Source of the DNA: Isoetes taiwanensis
Taxonomy: Eukaryota > Streptophyta > Lycopodiopsida > Isoetales > Isoetaceae
Direction of reading: 5' to 3'
NCBI GenBank assembly: GCA_021234155.1
Contig: JAJEKV010000013.1
Span: 18,386,482 to 18,450,481, forward strand
Length of the DNA: 64,000 bases
Part shown: positions 46,401 to 57,919 of the stretch, piece by piece
How positions within the stretch are numbered: position 1 is the first letter of the stretch
Layout: every line of letters begins with the position of its first letter
Translations under genes and position numbers: made by a program
The notes under the pieces: generated by a model
Database searches by the model: none
The model's input: the letters and a program-made list of their open reading frames with translations, nothing else
Told to the model about the DNA's origin: nothing

Positions 46401-49400
46401 CCAGCCGCAAAACCGAATTTATTTTTTTCGCAATGCATTAATTGCGAATTTAATAATGTCTTGCCATCAGCAAAAGCTCGGATTTCTACTTGCCACATCG
46501 GGAGGAGGAAAGGCCCAAACTCCGCCCGCCGGGCCTCTTGCTCCGTGATTCTCGGCCGCCGCCGCCGGTCCCAAGTGCAATGTACATCAGACTCGCCCCC
46601 AAAACGTAAACCCTTCTAGAGCCCTGGCAACCCACAGGGTTTACGCCGAGGCCCTCCCTTGTCGTGATTCGCCGACCTTGCGCCGCCGTTCTTGAAGTGG
46701 AGTTGGGGTGTTGACGCCAGAGCGCTGGACCCTAAAATCCTCCGAGGTCGCTGTCCCCAAATTTCCTCCCCCTGCCCCTCGGGACGGGACGGGCGCCCTC
46801 TCTCCGAATCGCGATCTGATCCGACCGCCAATGGACTCGTAACGCCGACATTGCCCTCGGGACCAAGTTCCGCGGGCCGTAAGACCACCAACTCCAAGAA
46901 GCCAAAAGTAGCTCACTTCCATCACACTCGTAGTCAATTGGCCTAGATGTGCATGCGGGATACCGCCGTGGGAGGGCGGAGTGTTTCCTTTCTTTCGCAA
47001 AACCGACCGCGGTAACTTGCTCCCTAGGGTAATTTCGCCATTCCTGACGATTTGGCAGGGTCTATTTGCCATTCCTGAGCATCCCTGCGTCTCGAACGAC
47101 AAAACAAAGGCGGTTTCTACAAGGTCGACATCGACGCTTCCTGGTTTGACAAGTTCTCCCGACCGATCTGAATCTTTTGACCTTCCCCGGAAGAGGGGCC
47201 CCCGAACGGAGGATCCAACGGCCGGATAGGGGAACCGGCCCGGAGGGTGGTCATTAGCGCAGCCCCGGGGAGCGCCGCCAGAAGGGCTGCCTCTGAACTT
47301 TTTGATCCCGCCCCCGGGTCCTGGACTCTCCCCTCTTGTGAGGGATCCCCGCAAGGTCCCGGCCTCGCTTGACTTGGGAAGGGTGCCACCGCTGCTGTTC
47401 CCGCAACCCGCTGCCCCGACCGCTCTAATGCTAACCCTTTGACCTAGACCTTCTCCTAAAATTCAAAAATTGGGCCGCAGGCCGGAGATGAATTAGGGAT
47501 CCAAATGGCAAAAACCGAATTTATTTTCGCGGCAATGCATTAATTGCGAATTTATTTAATGTCTTGCCATCAAAAAAAGCCTCACTTCTACTTGCCACAT
47601 CGGGAGGAGGAAAGGCCCAAACTCCGCCCCGCCGGCCTCCTTGTTCAGATTTCTGGCCGCCGCTTCTGCCAGTCCTGCGTGCAACAGACAGACTCGCCCC
47701 CCAAAACGTAAACCCCTTCTAGAGCCCGGCAACCCACCGTGGTTTACGCTTCGAGGCCCTCTCCTTGTCGATTCGCCGACCTTATACCGCGGTCTTGAAG
47801 TGGAGTTGGGGTGTTGACGCCGTGAGCTGACCCTAAAATCCTCCTCCTGAGGTCGCTAGTTCCCCAAATTTCTCTCCCCAAGGCCCCCTGGGACCTGACG
47901 GGCGACCTCCCCTCTCCTGGACCGCGATCTGACTCGCCAATGGACTCGTAACGCCGACATTGCCCCTGGGACCAAGTTCCGGGGCCAAGACCACCAACTC
48001 CAAGAAGCGCCAAAGTAGCTCACTTCCATCACACTCGTAGTCAATTGGCCTAGGATGCATGATGGATACCGCCGTGGAGGGCGGAGTGTTTCCTTCTTCG
48101 CAAAACCGACCGTAATAACTTGCTCCCCTAGGGTAATTTCGCCATTCCTTCGATTTGGTGTGGTCTATTTGCCATTCCCGAGCATCCCTGCGTCCGAACG
48201 ACAAAAACAAAGGCGGTTTCTACAAGGCCGACATCGACGCTCCGCGGGTTTGACAAGTTCTCCTGACCGATCTGAATCTTTTGACCTTCCCCAAGAGGGC
48301 TCCCGAACGGAGGATCCAACGGCCGGATAGGGGAACCGGCCCGGAGGGTGGTCATTAGCGCAGCAGCCCCGGGAGCGCCAGAAGGGCTGCCTCGAACTTT
48401 TTTTGATCCCGCCTCCCCGGGTCCCGACTCTCCCTCTTGTGAGGGATCCCCGCAAGGTCCCCGCCTCGCTTTGACTTGGGGAGGGTGCCACCTGCTCCCC
48501 GAACGCTGCCCCGACCGCTCTAATGCTAACCCTTTGACCTAGACCTTCTCCTAAAATTCAAAATTGGGCCGTAGGCCGAGATGAATTAGGGATCCACCGC
48601 AAAAACCGAATTTATTTTCGCAATGCATTAATTGCGAATTTACTTAATGTCTTGCCACGCAAAAGCTCGGACTTCTACTTGCCACATCGAGGAGGAGGAA
48701 AGGCCCAAACTCCGCCCCGCCGGGCCCTTGTTCCATATTCTCTGCACCGCTTCTCGCCAGTCCTGCGCAACACTGTGACTCGCCCCCAAAACGTAAACCC
48801 TTCTAGAGCCCCGCAACCCACGTGGTTTACGCTTCGAGGCCCTCTCCTTGTCGATTCGCCGGACCTTGCGCCGTCTTGAAGTGGAGTTAGGGGTGTTGAC
48901 GCCAGAGGACTTAAAATCCTCCGAGGTCGCTGCCCCAAATTTCCTCTCCCCAAGGCCCCTGGGACGACGGGCGCACCTCCCCTCTCCGAATCGCGACCGA
49001 CTCGCCAATGGACTCGTAACGCCGACATTGCCCTGGGACTAAGTTCCGTGGGCCGAAGACCACCCGAACTCCAAGAAGCGCAAAGTAGCTCACTTCCATC
49101 ACACTCGTAGTCAATTGGCCTAGGATGTGCATGCGGGATACCGCCGTGGAGGGCGGAGTGTTTCTTCTTTCGCAAAACCGACCGTAACTTGCTCCCTAGG
49201 GTAATTTCGCCATTCCCACGATTTGGCAGGTCTATTTGCCATTCCCGAGCATCCCCTCGCGTCCCGAACGACAAAACAAGGCGGTTTCTACAAGGTCGAC
49301 ATCGACGCCCCGCGGTTTGACAAGTTCTCCCTGACCGATCTGGAATCTTTTGACCTTCCCCGAAGAGGGGCCCCCGAACGGAGGATCCAACTGGCCGGAT

Positions 49401-52400
49401 AGGGGAACCGCCCCCGAGGGTGGTCATTAGCGCAGCCCCGGGAGCGCCGCCAGAAGGGCTGCCTTGAACTTTTTGATCCCGCCTCCGGGTCCCGGGACTC
49501 TCCCCTCTTGTGAGGGATCCCCGCAAGGTCCCGCCTCGCTTGACTTGGGGGAAGGGTGCCACCGCTGTTCCCCCGCAACAACGCTGCCCCCGACCGCTCT
49601 AATGCTAACCCTTTGACCTAGACCTTTCTCCAAAAATTCAAAATTGGGCCGCGGGCTGAGATGAATTAGGGATCCACCGGCAAAACCGAATTTATTTTCG
49701 CAGCAATGCATTAATTGTGAATTTATTTAATGTCTTGCCACTCGCAAAAGCCTCCCCACTTCTACTTGCTACATCGGGAGGAGGGAAAGGCCCAAACTCC
49801 GCCCGCCGGGCCTCCCTTGCTCCATATTCCCTGGCCGCCGCTTCGCCGTGTCCTTATGCGTGCAACAGACAGAGACCTCGCCCCCAAAACGAAACCCTTC
49901 TAGAGCCCGGCAACCCACTGTGGTTTACGCTTCGAGGCCCTCTCCTTTGTCAGATTCGGCCGACCTTGCGCTCGCGGTCTTGAAGTGGAGTTGGTGTTGA
50001 CGCCAGAAAGCGCTGACCCTAAAATCCCTCCCAGGCTGCTTGCCCCAAATTTCTCTCCCCAAGGCCCCGGGACTGACGGGCGGGCACTTCCCCTCCTCCT
50101 GAATCGCGACCGACTCGCCAATGGACTCCGAACGCCGACATTGCCCTGGGACTAAAGTTCCGCGGGCCAGAAGACCACCAACTCCAAGAAGTATGCAAAG
50201 TAGCTCACTTCCATCACACTCGTAGTCAATTGGCCTAGGATGTGCATGGATACCGCCGCGGAGGGCGTGGAGTGTTTCCTTCTTTCGCAAAACCGACCGT
50301 GTAACTTGCTCCCTAGGGTAATTTCGCCATTCCTGACGATTTGGCAGGGTCTATTTGCCATTCCTGAGCATCCCCGCGTCCGAACGACAAAACAAAGGCG
50401 GTTTCTACAAGGTCGACATCGACGACCTCTGGTTTGACAAGTTCTCCCGACCGATCTGAATCTTTGACCTTCCCCGAAGAGGGGCCCCGAACGGAGGATC
50501 CAACTGGCCGGATAGGGGAACCGCCCCGGAGGGTGGTCATTAGCGCAGCCCCGGGAGCGCCGCAGAAGGGTCACCGAACTTTTTTTTGGATCCCGGGCCC
50601 CGGGTCCTGGACTCTCCCCTCTTGTGAGGGATCCCCGCAAGGTCCCGCCTCGCTTGACTTGGGGAAGGGTGCCGCCGTTGCCCCGCAAACGCGCTGCCCC
50701 GACCGCTCTAATGCTAACCCTTTGACCTAGACCTTCTCCGAAAATTCAAAATTGGGCCGCAGTGCCGGAGATGAATTAGGGATCCACCCGGCAAAACCGA
50801 ATTTATTTTCGCAATGCATTAATTGGCGAATTTATTTAATGTCTTGCCATCGCAAAAAGCTCGACTTCTACTTCTGCCACATCGAGGAGGAAAGGCCCAA
50901 ACTCCGCCCGCCGGGCCTCCCTTGTTCGTGATTCTCTGGCTGCCGCCGCTGCCAGTCCCAGTGCAACATCAGATATCGCCCCCAAAACGTAAAACCCTTC
51001 TAGAGCCCGGCAACCCACATGGTTTACGCTTTCGAGGCCCCTCTCCTTGTCGATTCGGCCGACCTTGGCGCCGTCTTGAAGTGGAGTTGGGGTGTTGACG
51101 CCGTGAGCTGACCCTAAAATCCTCCCGAGGCTGCTTGCCCCAAATTTCCTCTCCCTAAGGCCCCTCGGGACTGACGGGCGACCTCCCTCTCCTGGACCTG
51201 GACTCGACCGCCAATGGACTCCAAACGCCGACATTGCCCCTGGGACCAAGTTCCGCGGGCCGAAGACCACCCTAACTCCAAGAAGCCAAAGTAGCTCACT
51301 TCCATCACACTCCGTAGTCAATTGGCCTAGATGATGCATGCGATACCGCCGGGAGGGCGGAGTGTTTCCTTCTTTCGCAAAACCGACCGCGTAACTTGCT
51401 CCCTAGGGTAATTTCGCCATTCCTGACGATTTGGCAGGTCTATTTGCCATTCCTGAGCATCCCGGCGTCTCAACGACAAAAACAAGGCGCTTCTACAAGG
51501 TCGACATCGACGCTTCCAAGGTTTGACAAGTTCTCCCTGACCGATCTGAATCTTTTGACCTTCCCCAAGAGGGGCCCCCCCGAACCAGGGATCCAACTGG
51601 CCGGATAGGGGAACCTGCCCGGAGGGTGGTCATTAGCTAGCGCAGCCCCGGGAGCCCGCCAGAAGGGCTGCCTCGAACTTTTTTGATCCCGCCCCCGGGT
51701 CCTGACTCTCCCCTCTTGTGAGGGATCCCCGCAAGGTCCCGGCCTCGCTTGACTTGGGAAGGGTGCCACCGGCTGTTCTGCAACGGGCTGCCCCGACCGC
51801 TCTAATGCTAACCCTTTGACCTAGACCTTCTCCTCGGGGTATTCAAAAATTGGGCCGTAGGCCGAGATGAATTAGGGATCCAACCGGCAAAAACCGAATT
51901 TATTTTCGTGGCAATGCATTAATTGCGAATTTACTTTAATGTCTTGCCATCGCAAAAGCTCGACTTCTACTTGCCACATCGGGAGGAGGAAAGGCCCAAA
52001 CTCCGCCCACGCCTCCCTTGTCTCAGATTCTCTACCGCCGCTTCTACCAGTCCCAGTGCAACAGATTCAGGACTCGCCCCCCAAAACGTAAACCCTTCTA
52101 GAGCCCGGCAACCCATGGGTTTACGCCGGGAGGCCCTCTCCTTGTCGATTCGGCCGGACCTTGCGCCGTCTTGAAGTGGAGTTAGGGTGTTGACGCCAGA
52201 GCGCTGACCCTAAAATCTCTCCTGAGGCCGCTTGCCCCAAATTTCTCTCCCAAGGCCCCGGGACGGGACGCAACCTCCCTCTCCTGAATCGCGATCCGAC
52301 CGCCAATGGACTCTTTAACGCCGACATTGCCCCTGGGGACCAAGTTCCGTGGGCAAAGACCACCAACTCCAAGAAGCGCCAAAGTAGCTCACTTCCATCA

Positions 52401-54526
52401 CACTCGTAGTAATTGGCCTAGGATGTGCATGCTGATACCGTCGCGGGAGGGCGCGAGTGTTTCCTTCTTTCGCGAAAACCGACCGCGGTAACTTGCTCCC
52501 TAGGGTAATTTCGCCATTCCCGACGATTTGGCGGTGGTCTATTTGCCATTCCGAGCATCCCTGCGTCCGAACGACAAAACAAAGGCGGTTTCTACAAGGT
52601 CGACATCGACGCCGGGGTTTGACAAGTTCTCCTGACCGATCTGGAATCTTTTTGACCTTCCCCCAAGAGGGGCCCCTCGAACGGAGGATCCAACTGGCCG
52701 GATAGGGGAACCGGCCCTGAGGGTGGTCATTAGCTGCACCCTCGGGAGCGCCGCCAGAAGGGTCTGCCTCGAACTTTTTGGATCCCCGGCCCTCGGGTCC
52801 CGACTCTCCCCTCTTGTGAGGGATCCCCGCAAGGTCCCGCCTCGCTTGACTTGGGAAGGGTGCCACCTGATGCTCCGCAACCGCTGCCCCGGGACCGCTC
52901 TAATGCTAACCCTTTGACCTAGACCTTCTCCTAAAATTCAAAAATTGGGCCGGTAGCCGGAGATGAATTAGGGATCCACCGCAAAACCGAATTTATTTTC
53001 GCAATGCATTAATTCGCGAATTTATTTAATGTCTTGCCACCGCAAAAAGCGCCCCCACTTCTACTTGCCACACGGGAGGAGGAAAGGCCCAAACTCCGGG
53101 CCCGCCGGGCCTCCCCTTGTCCGTATTCTGGCTGGCGCTTCTGCCAGTCCCAGTGCAACAGACAGACTCGCCCCCAAAACGTAAACCCTTCTAGAGCCCG
53201 CAAACCCACGTGGTTTACGCCGGAGGCCCTCTCCTTGTCGATTCGCCGACCTTGCGCCAGGTCTTGAAGTGGAGTTGGGGTGTTGACGCCAGAAGGCGCT
53301 GACCCTAAAATTCCTCGAGGTCGCTTGCCCCAAATTTCTCTCCCTAAGGCCCCGGGACCTTACGGACGCGACCTCCCTCTCCTAATTATGATCCGGACTC
53401 GCCAATGGACTCGTAACGCCGACATTGCCCCGGGACAAGTTCCGTGGGCCAGAAGACCACCCGAACCCAAGAAGCCAAAGTAGCTCACTTCCATCACACT
53501 CGTAGTCAATTGGCCTAGGATGTGCATGCGATATAATCGTCGTGGAGGGCGTGAGGTTTCCTTCTTCGCAAAACCGACCGTAACTTGCTCCCTAGGGTAA
53601 TTTCGCCATTCCTGACGATTTGGCAGTGGTCTATTTGCCATTCCCGAAAGCATCCCCTGCGTGCCCGAACGACAAAACAAAGGCGTTTCTACAAGGCCGA
53701 CATCAGACGCTTCCGCTGGTTTGACAAGTTCTCCCGACCGATCTGGAATCTTTTGGACCTTCCCCAAGAGGGGCCCCCGAATCCGAGGATCCAACTGGCC
53801 GGATAGGGGAACCGCCCCTGGAGGGTGGGTCATTAGCGCAGGCCGGGAGCTGCCAGAAGGGCTGCCTCTCTGAACTTTTTGGATCCCGGCCTCCGGGTCC
53901 TGGACTCTCCCTCTTGTGAGGGATCCCCCAAAAGGTCCCGCCTCGCTTTGACTTGGGAAGGGTGCCCTCCTGCTGTTGCCCCGCAATCCGGCCTGCCCGA
54001 CCGCTCTAATGCTAACCCTTTGACCTAGACCTTCTCCTAAAAATTCAAAATTGGGCCGCAGGCCGAGATGAATTAGGGATCCACCGGCAAAACCGAATTT
54101 ATTTTCATGCAATGCATTAATTGACGATTTACTAATGTCTTGCCATCGCAAAAGCTCTCGACTTCTACTTGCCACAACGGGAGGAGGAAAGGCCCAAACT
54201 CCGGCCCGGCCGGGCCTCTTGCTCCAGATTCTCGGCCGCCGCCGCCAGGTCCCAAGTGCAAATGCATCCAGACTTCCCCCTCAAAACGTAAACCCTTCTA
54301 GAGCCCGGCAACCCACAGGTTTACGCTTAAAGGCCCTCTCCTGTCGATTCGGGCGGACCTTTGCGTAGCCCCTCTTGAAGTGGAGTTGGGGTGTTGACGC
54401 CAGAGCGCCGGGACCCTAAAATCCTCCCGAGGTCGCTTGCCCCAAATTTCCTCTCCCCTAAGGCCCTGACCTGGACGGGACTTAATTCCTAATCGCGATC
54501 GATTTATCCCATGGACTTTAACGCCG
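43433..54526. repeat. Satellite array, ~1.09-kb unit, nine periods
   Basis: The landmark TCTTGAAGTGGAGTTGGGG recurs at about 43,915, 44,210, 44,529, 45,594, 46,689, 47,792, 48,873, 49,977, 51,073, 52,168, 53,261 and 54,372. From 44,529 on the spacing is 1,065-1,111 bp (mean about 1,094). Units are head-to-tail. Some segments are nearly identical in all copies (TCTAATGCTAACCCTTTGAC; TTGCTCCCTAGGGTAATTTC; TAGTCAATTGGCCTAG). Others, all C/G-rich, differ in every copy by small indels. Many long minus-strand frames cross the array, but they break at different places in each unit and show no domain. No rRNA or tRNA gene is present. The array ends abruptly at about 54,526. Confidence 0.93.
43620..44529. 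repeat. Short (~0.3-kb) derivative satellite units at the array edge
   Basis: The first three landmark intervals are only about 295-319 bp. In these units the segment after GACCAAGTTCCG...AAGACCA joins directly to the segment before AACGTAAACCCTTCTAGAG, which skips about 0.79 kb of the full unit. The short form is itself repeated, so the deletion came before its amplification. Confidence 0.8.
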
Positions 54527-55620
54527 ATCAAGTGGTCGGCAAGCTTGATTTAGTATGAAAGTATGCAAGTGAAGCTCAATGGTGCACAAGTCCGGGTTTA
54601 TTAAAGTGGATAGATAAACAAGGATGGAGAGAAATCTAAGTGGGATACATAAACAAGAATAGATAAAATACATAAGTAATGAAACAAATCTAAGTTGCTA
54701 ATAATATTAACTTAAAAAAAGGACACGCCGATATAAAACCAAAAAGTCACAAATGAAAGCATAGGGCGGCTCTAGAATAGGTATAGCTTAACCGCCCAAA
54801 TCCTGCATCGATAACAAATTAATTGCCGTGGCCCAAATCACATTCATATGGACTCATTATGGAGTGTACGAAATTGAATATCTCGAACTCAAATTCAAGG
54901 TGAGACGCCGTTGAACCCCGGTCGTGGTCCAAAACCCTTAGCGCAATCTATGAAGAGGCCGCAACCATATATGAAGTTGTATGTGATCATGCACGAGAGA
55001 ATATGGCAAATCAAAGAAGCTCTTCTTGCGCCTTTGCATGGACCAGAGTCGGGCATGCCTTGTGTAGATTGTATGCGTAAGAGCAACCCGGTGAGCCATA
55101 TGTTTGCAATCGCTACGCCATGATCAAGTGATTGGCAAGCTTGATTTAGTATGAAAGTATGCAAGTGAAGCTCAATGGTGCACAAGTCCGGTTTATTAAA
55201 GTGGATAGATAAACAAGGATGGAGAGAAATCTAAGTGGATAGATAAAGAAGGATAGATAAAATACATAAGTAATGAAACAAATCTAAGTTGCTAATAATA
55301 TTAACTTAAAAAAGGACACGCTCGCTTGGAACCGAAACATCGCTATAAACGCCGCTCAAATTAAAATTACGTACGCCGAAAAAAAAAAAGATTGCTAATA
55401 ATAATAACTTAATTAAAAAAGACACGCCGTTATAAACCAAAACGTCACAAATGAAAGCATAGGGCGGGCTCTAGAATAGGTATAGCTTAACCGGCCCAAA
55501 TCCGTGGATCGACAACAAATTAATTGTTGTATATACATTCGTATGGACTCATTATGGAGTGTACGAAATTGAATATCTCGAACTCGAATTCAAGGTGAGT
55601 AGGATATGTTATATTAAGGT
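54527..55620. repeat. 0.6-0.7-kb direct duplication next to the satellite
   Basis: GATCAAGTGGTCGGCAAGCT (54,527) and GATCAAGTGATTGGCAAGCT (about 55,122) start two parallel copies that share the block GAAAGTATGCAAGTGAAGCT, the block GGATAGATAAACAAGGATGG and a GGCTCTAGAATAGGTATAGC block (54,769; about 55,466). The second copy carries about 100 bp extra around 55,320-55,420. A frame at 54,911-55,123 has no recognisable domain. Confidence 0.8.
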
Positions 55621-55889
55621 GAAGGGTCTATCTTGTGCCACCACAATATAGATAAAAACATAAGTAATAAAACAAATAGATCTAAGTTGGTAACTTAATA
55701 AAAAAAAAGACACGCCCAGATACACATTGGCGCCATTCCCGCAAATACGCCCACCTCTTTTCTCTCTCGCCTCGCTTATGCAGATCGAATATTGCAGCCC
55801 GATCCATCTAAGAAAAGTCGCTTTTAATCATCTAAGTTCGTCGAAAGATAAAAAATTTGAGTTTGATTTCTACATTTTCTATCACAAAA

Positions 55890-55982
55890 ATGTCTGGAGG
55901 TGGAGGCAAACCGGACTTTCAACATCCTGTTCAAGAGCAGCTTCCTGAGTTAGATTACTGCATAAATGACAGCCTCCACCGG
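55890..55982 (+). CDS. First coding exon resembling a nucleobase-ascorbate transporter (NAT)
   Basis: The ATG at 55,890 encodes 31 residues with MSGGGGKPDFQHPVQEQLP and LDYCIND before a G|GTAACA donor at 55,982. Plant NAT proteins (purine/ascorbate family, multi-pass membrane permeases) begin with a Gly-rich stretch, a Pro-rich HP-QEQLP motif, then YCI-SPPPWPEA. Here the last codons read SLHR, but a one-base slip would give SPPP, which strengthens the match and suggests a missing base. The next exon (LGFQHYL region) was not seen in the remaining 8 kb. Either the intron is long, or this is a detached exon. The family is likely; an intact gene is unproven. Confidence 0.55.
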
Positions 55983-57120
55983 GTAACAATCCTTCTTTGT
56001 ATAATAATTATAATTATAATAATAACTTATAATTATAACTTAATAAAAAGGGCACGCTGCTTAACACAAAGACGCCGCTATAGACGCCGGCCAACGATTA
56101 TAATAGACGCCGCTCAACGACGCCACGACGCCGCTCAACGACGCCCCTCAAACTTTTATCGAAAACAGAGCTTTTCCGCCTAGTTTTTTTGGTTCTAAGC
56201 GGCCCGGAGGAGCGCTTTTTTGTATTTTTGGCGCGGATCATCCTTGCGGTCCTTTCCAAGCTTCAAGCAAGCATCCAAAGGTATTTCAATGGATCAATCA
56301 ACTCTATTTTTGAATTAGGCTTGTTGTTTGATAGATTTAGGGCTTCTTGTTTTTTCTTGTTTGTTTTCAATCCATCCCATTTCTATCCTCCTCTTCTTTC
56401 CATCCTTGTTTTTCTTCAATCCATTTCGATTCTTATTAGTATGAATCGAATCCTCCTCCTTCTTCTTCCAATCATCTTCCAATCATTGGTTTCTTCCTTC
56501 TAATCTTCCGCTCTTCCAATCTTCTATTCATTTTCTTCTTCTTTTCTTCACCACTTTCTCATTCTATTCAATCTTTCCTTTTCCTCCTTCTTCTTCTTCT
56601 TCTTCTTCTTCTTCTTCTTCTTCTCTTCTTCTTCTTCTTCCTTCTTCTTCTTCTTCTTCTTCTTCTTCTTCTTCTTCTTCTTCTTCTTCTTCTTCTTCTT
56701 CTTCTTCTTCTTTTTTTTTTCCATGGAAGAAGGACGTCGTTGAAAGACGAGGCCCATTCTTCCTCTATTTTTATTACAAGAAGGGACGCTGAAAGATTTG
56801 AGGCCCCTTCTTTTTATGTTCTTCCTTTTTTTTTTTTTTTTTTTTTTACATGTCAATATATAGTTCTTTTAATTAACAATGTAAATAGTTTTAATGTCAA
56901 TGATCTTTTCAACGTGAATGGTCTTTTTTTTTTTTTTTTTTTTTTTTTTTTATTTCTTTATTTATGTAAGTTTTCTAATTATTGAATGCCTTTATTTTTT
57001 TGCATGTACACTAATAACAAAATGCGTCGCTTTGGAAATCGATTTTCGCAAATAAGACATTCTAGGTAAGAATTTGAGTTTGAGTAGGAGAATAAAATTT
57101 TAATGTTTTATTTAGGTTAA
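55983..57120. repeat. ACGCCGC minisatellite and (CTT)n / poly(T) microsatellites
   Basis: At 56,045-56,150 a GACGCCGCTCAAC-type unit repeats. At 56,583-56,712 there is a nearly pure (TTC)n run of about 130 bp. Poly(T) runs lie at 56,826-56,848 and 56,923-56,951. If the NAT exon is live, these lie in its first intron. Confidence 0.85.
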
Positions 57121-57122
57121 AA

Positions 57123-57475
57123 AAAAACTTGGGGAGACTTGGACAGGCATGGTCGGGTTCTCCTTTGAGTGGAGAAGACTAGGTGTTCCGGTCCAAGCTC
57201 ACCGCTTACTCTTGTAATTTTATTGATTAATGTATTTAGTTTAGGAAAAATTGGGGAGACTTGGACAGGGGGCATGGTCGGCCCGCCTTTGAGTGGAGAA
57301 GACTAGGTGTTCCGGGTCCAAGCTCACCGCTTACTCTTGTAATTTTATTGATTAATGTATTTAGTTTAGAAAAATTTGGGGAGACTTGGACAGGGGCATG
57401 GTCGGCTCCGCCTTTGAGTGGAGAAGACTAGGTGTTCCGGTCCAAGCTCACCGCCACTTTGTTTATTTTTTTTTT
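57123..57475. repeat. Three tandem copies of a 122-126-bp unit
   Basis: TTGGGGAGACTTGGACAGG starts copies near 57,129, 57,251 and 57,377. Each also contains GTGGAGAAGACTAGGTGTTC and TCCAAGCTCACCGC, and the first two run on through TTACTCTTGTAATTTTATTG. Copies are very similar, which implies recent duplication. Confidence 0.9.
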
Positions 57476-57919
57476 ATTAATATATCAATAAATAGAAATC
57501 TTTACTGATTGGACAAGGGCGTGGTTTTTGAAAAAATTGCATTATTGATTTTCGGTTTCTAGTTAAGAATGTTGTTTTTAAAGATGTTAGGATGTCAAAG
57601 AAACACCGATGTGGAGTGGTTAAGAGCAAGAAAAAATTTAAATAGTTGGTTTTAAAAAAAAAAATTAAAAGGGAAACTAACTCTTAAGAAAGTAGGTAAA
57701 GATTCATAATGAAGGTTTGAAAAAGTCACAAAGCAAGATTAATGAATCTAAATTGGTTTGTAGGTATGGCCCCGACCGTGAAGACACTAATGATTAGTGA
57801 GATTAGACGATGGTCATAAATGAGATATGTGCTAACGAAAAGTCCCGACCGGGAGAGATGCAAATCGTCAACGGTTTCACCATTTTGTCGACATGTGAAA
57901 AGGAAGTGCCAATTTGAGT

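Noticed and set aside
43957-54267. Many 60-295-residue minus-strand frames in the satellite, some similar between units
   Set aside because: Similarity follows from the tandem repeat. Each copy breaks at different indels, and the sequence has no recognisable motif. GC-rich composition explains the lack of stops.
43433-54526. Ribosomal DNA intergenic spacer
   Set aside because: The unit length would fit spacer repeats, but no rRNA sequence flanks the array within the window and no spacer motif was recognised.
56548-56856. Lys/Glu-only minus-strand frame
   Set aside because: It is a translation of the (TTC)n microsatellite.
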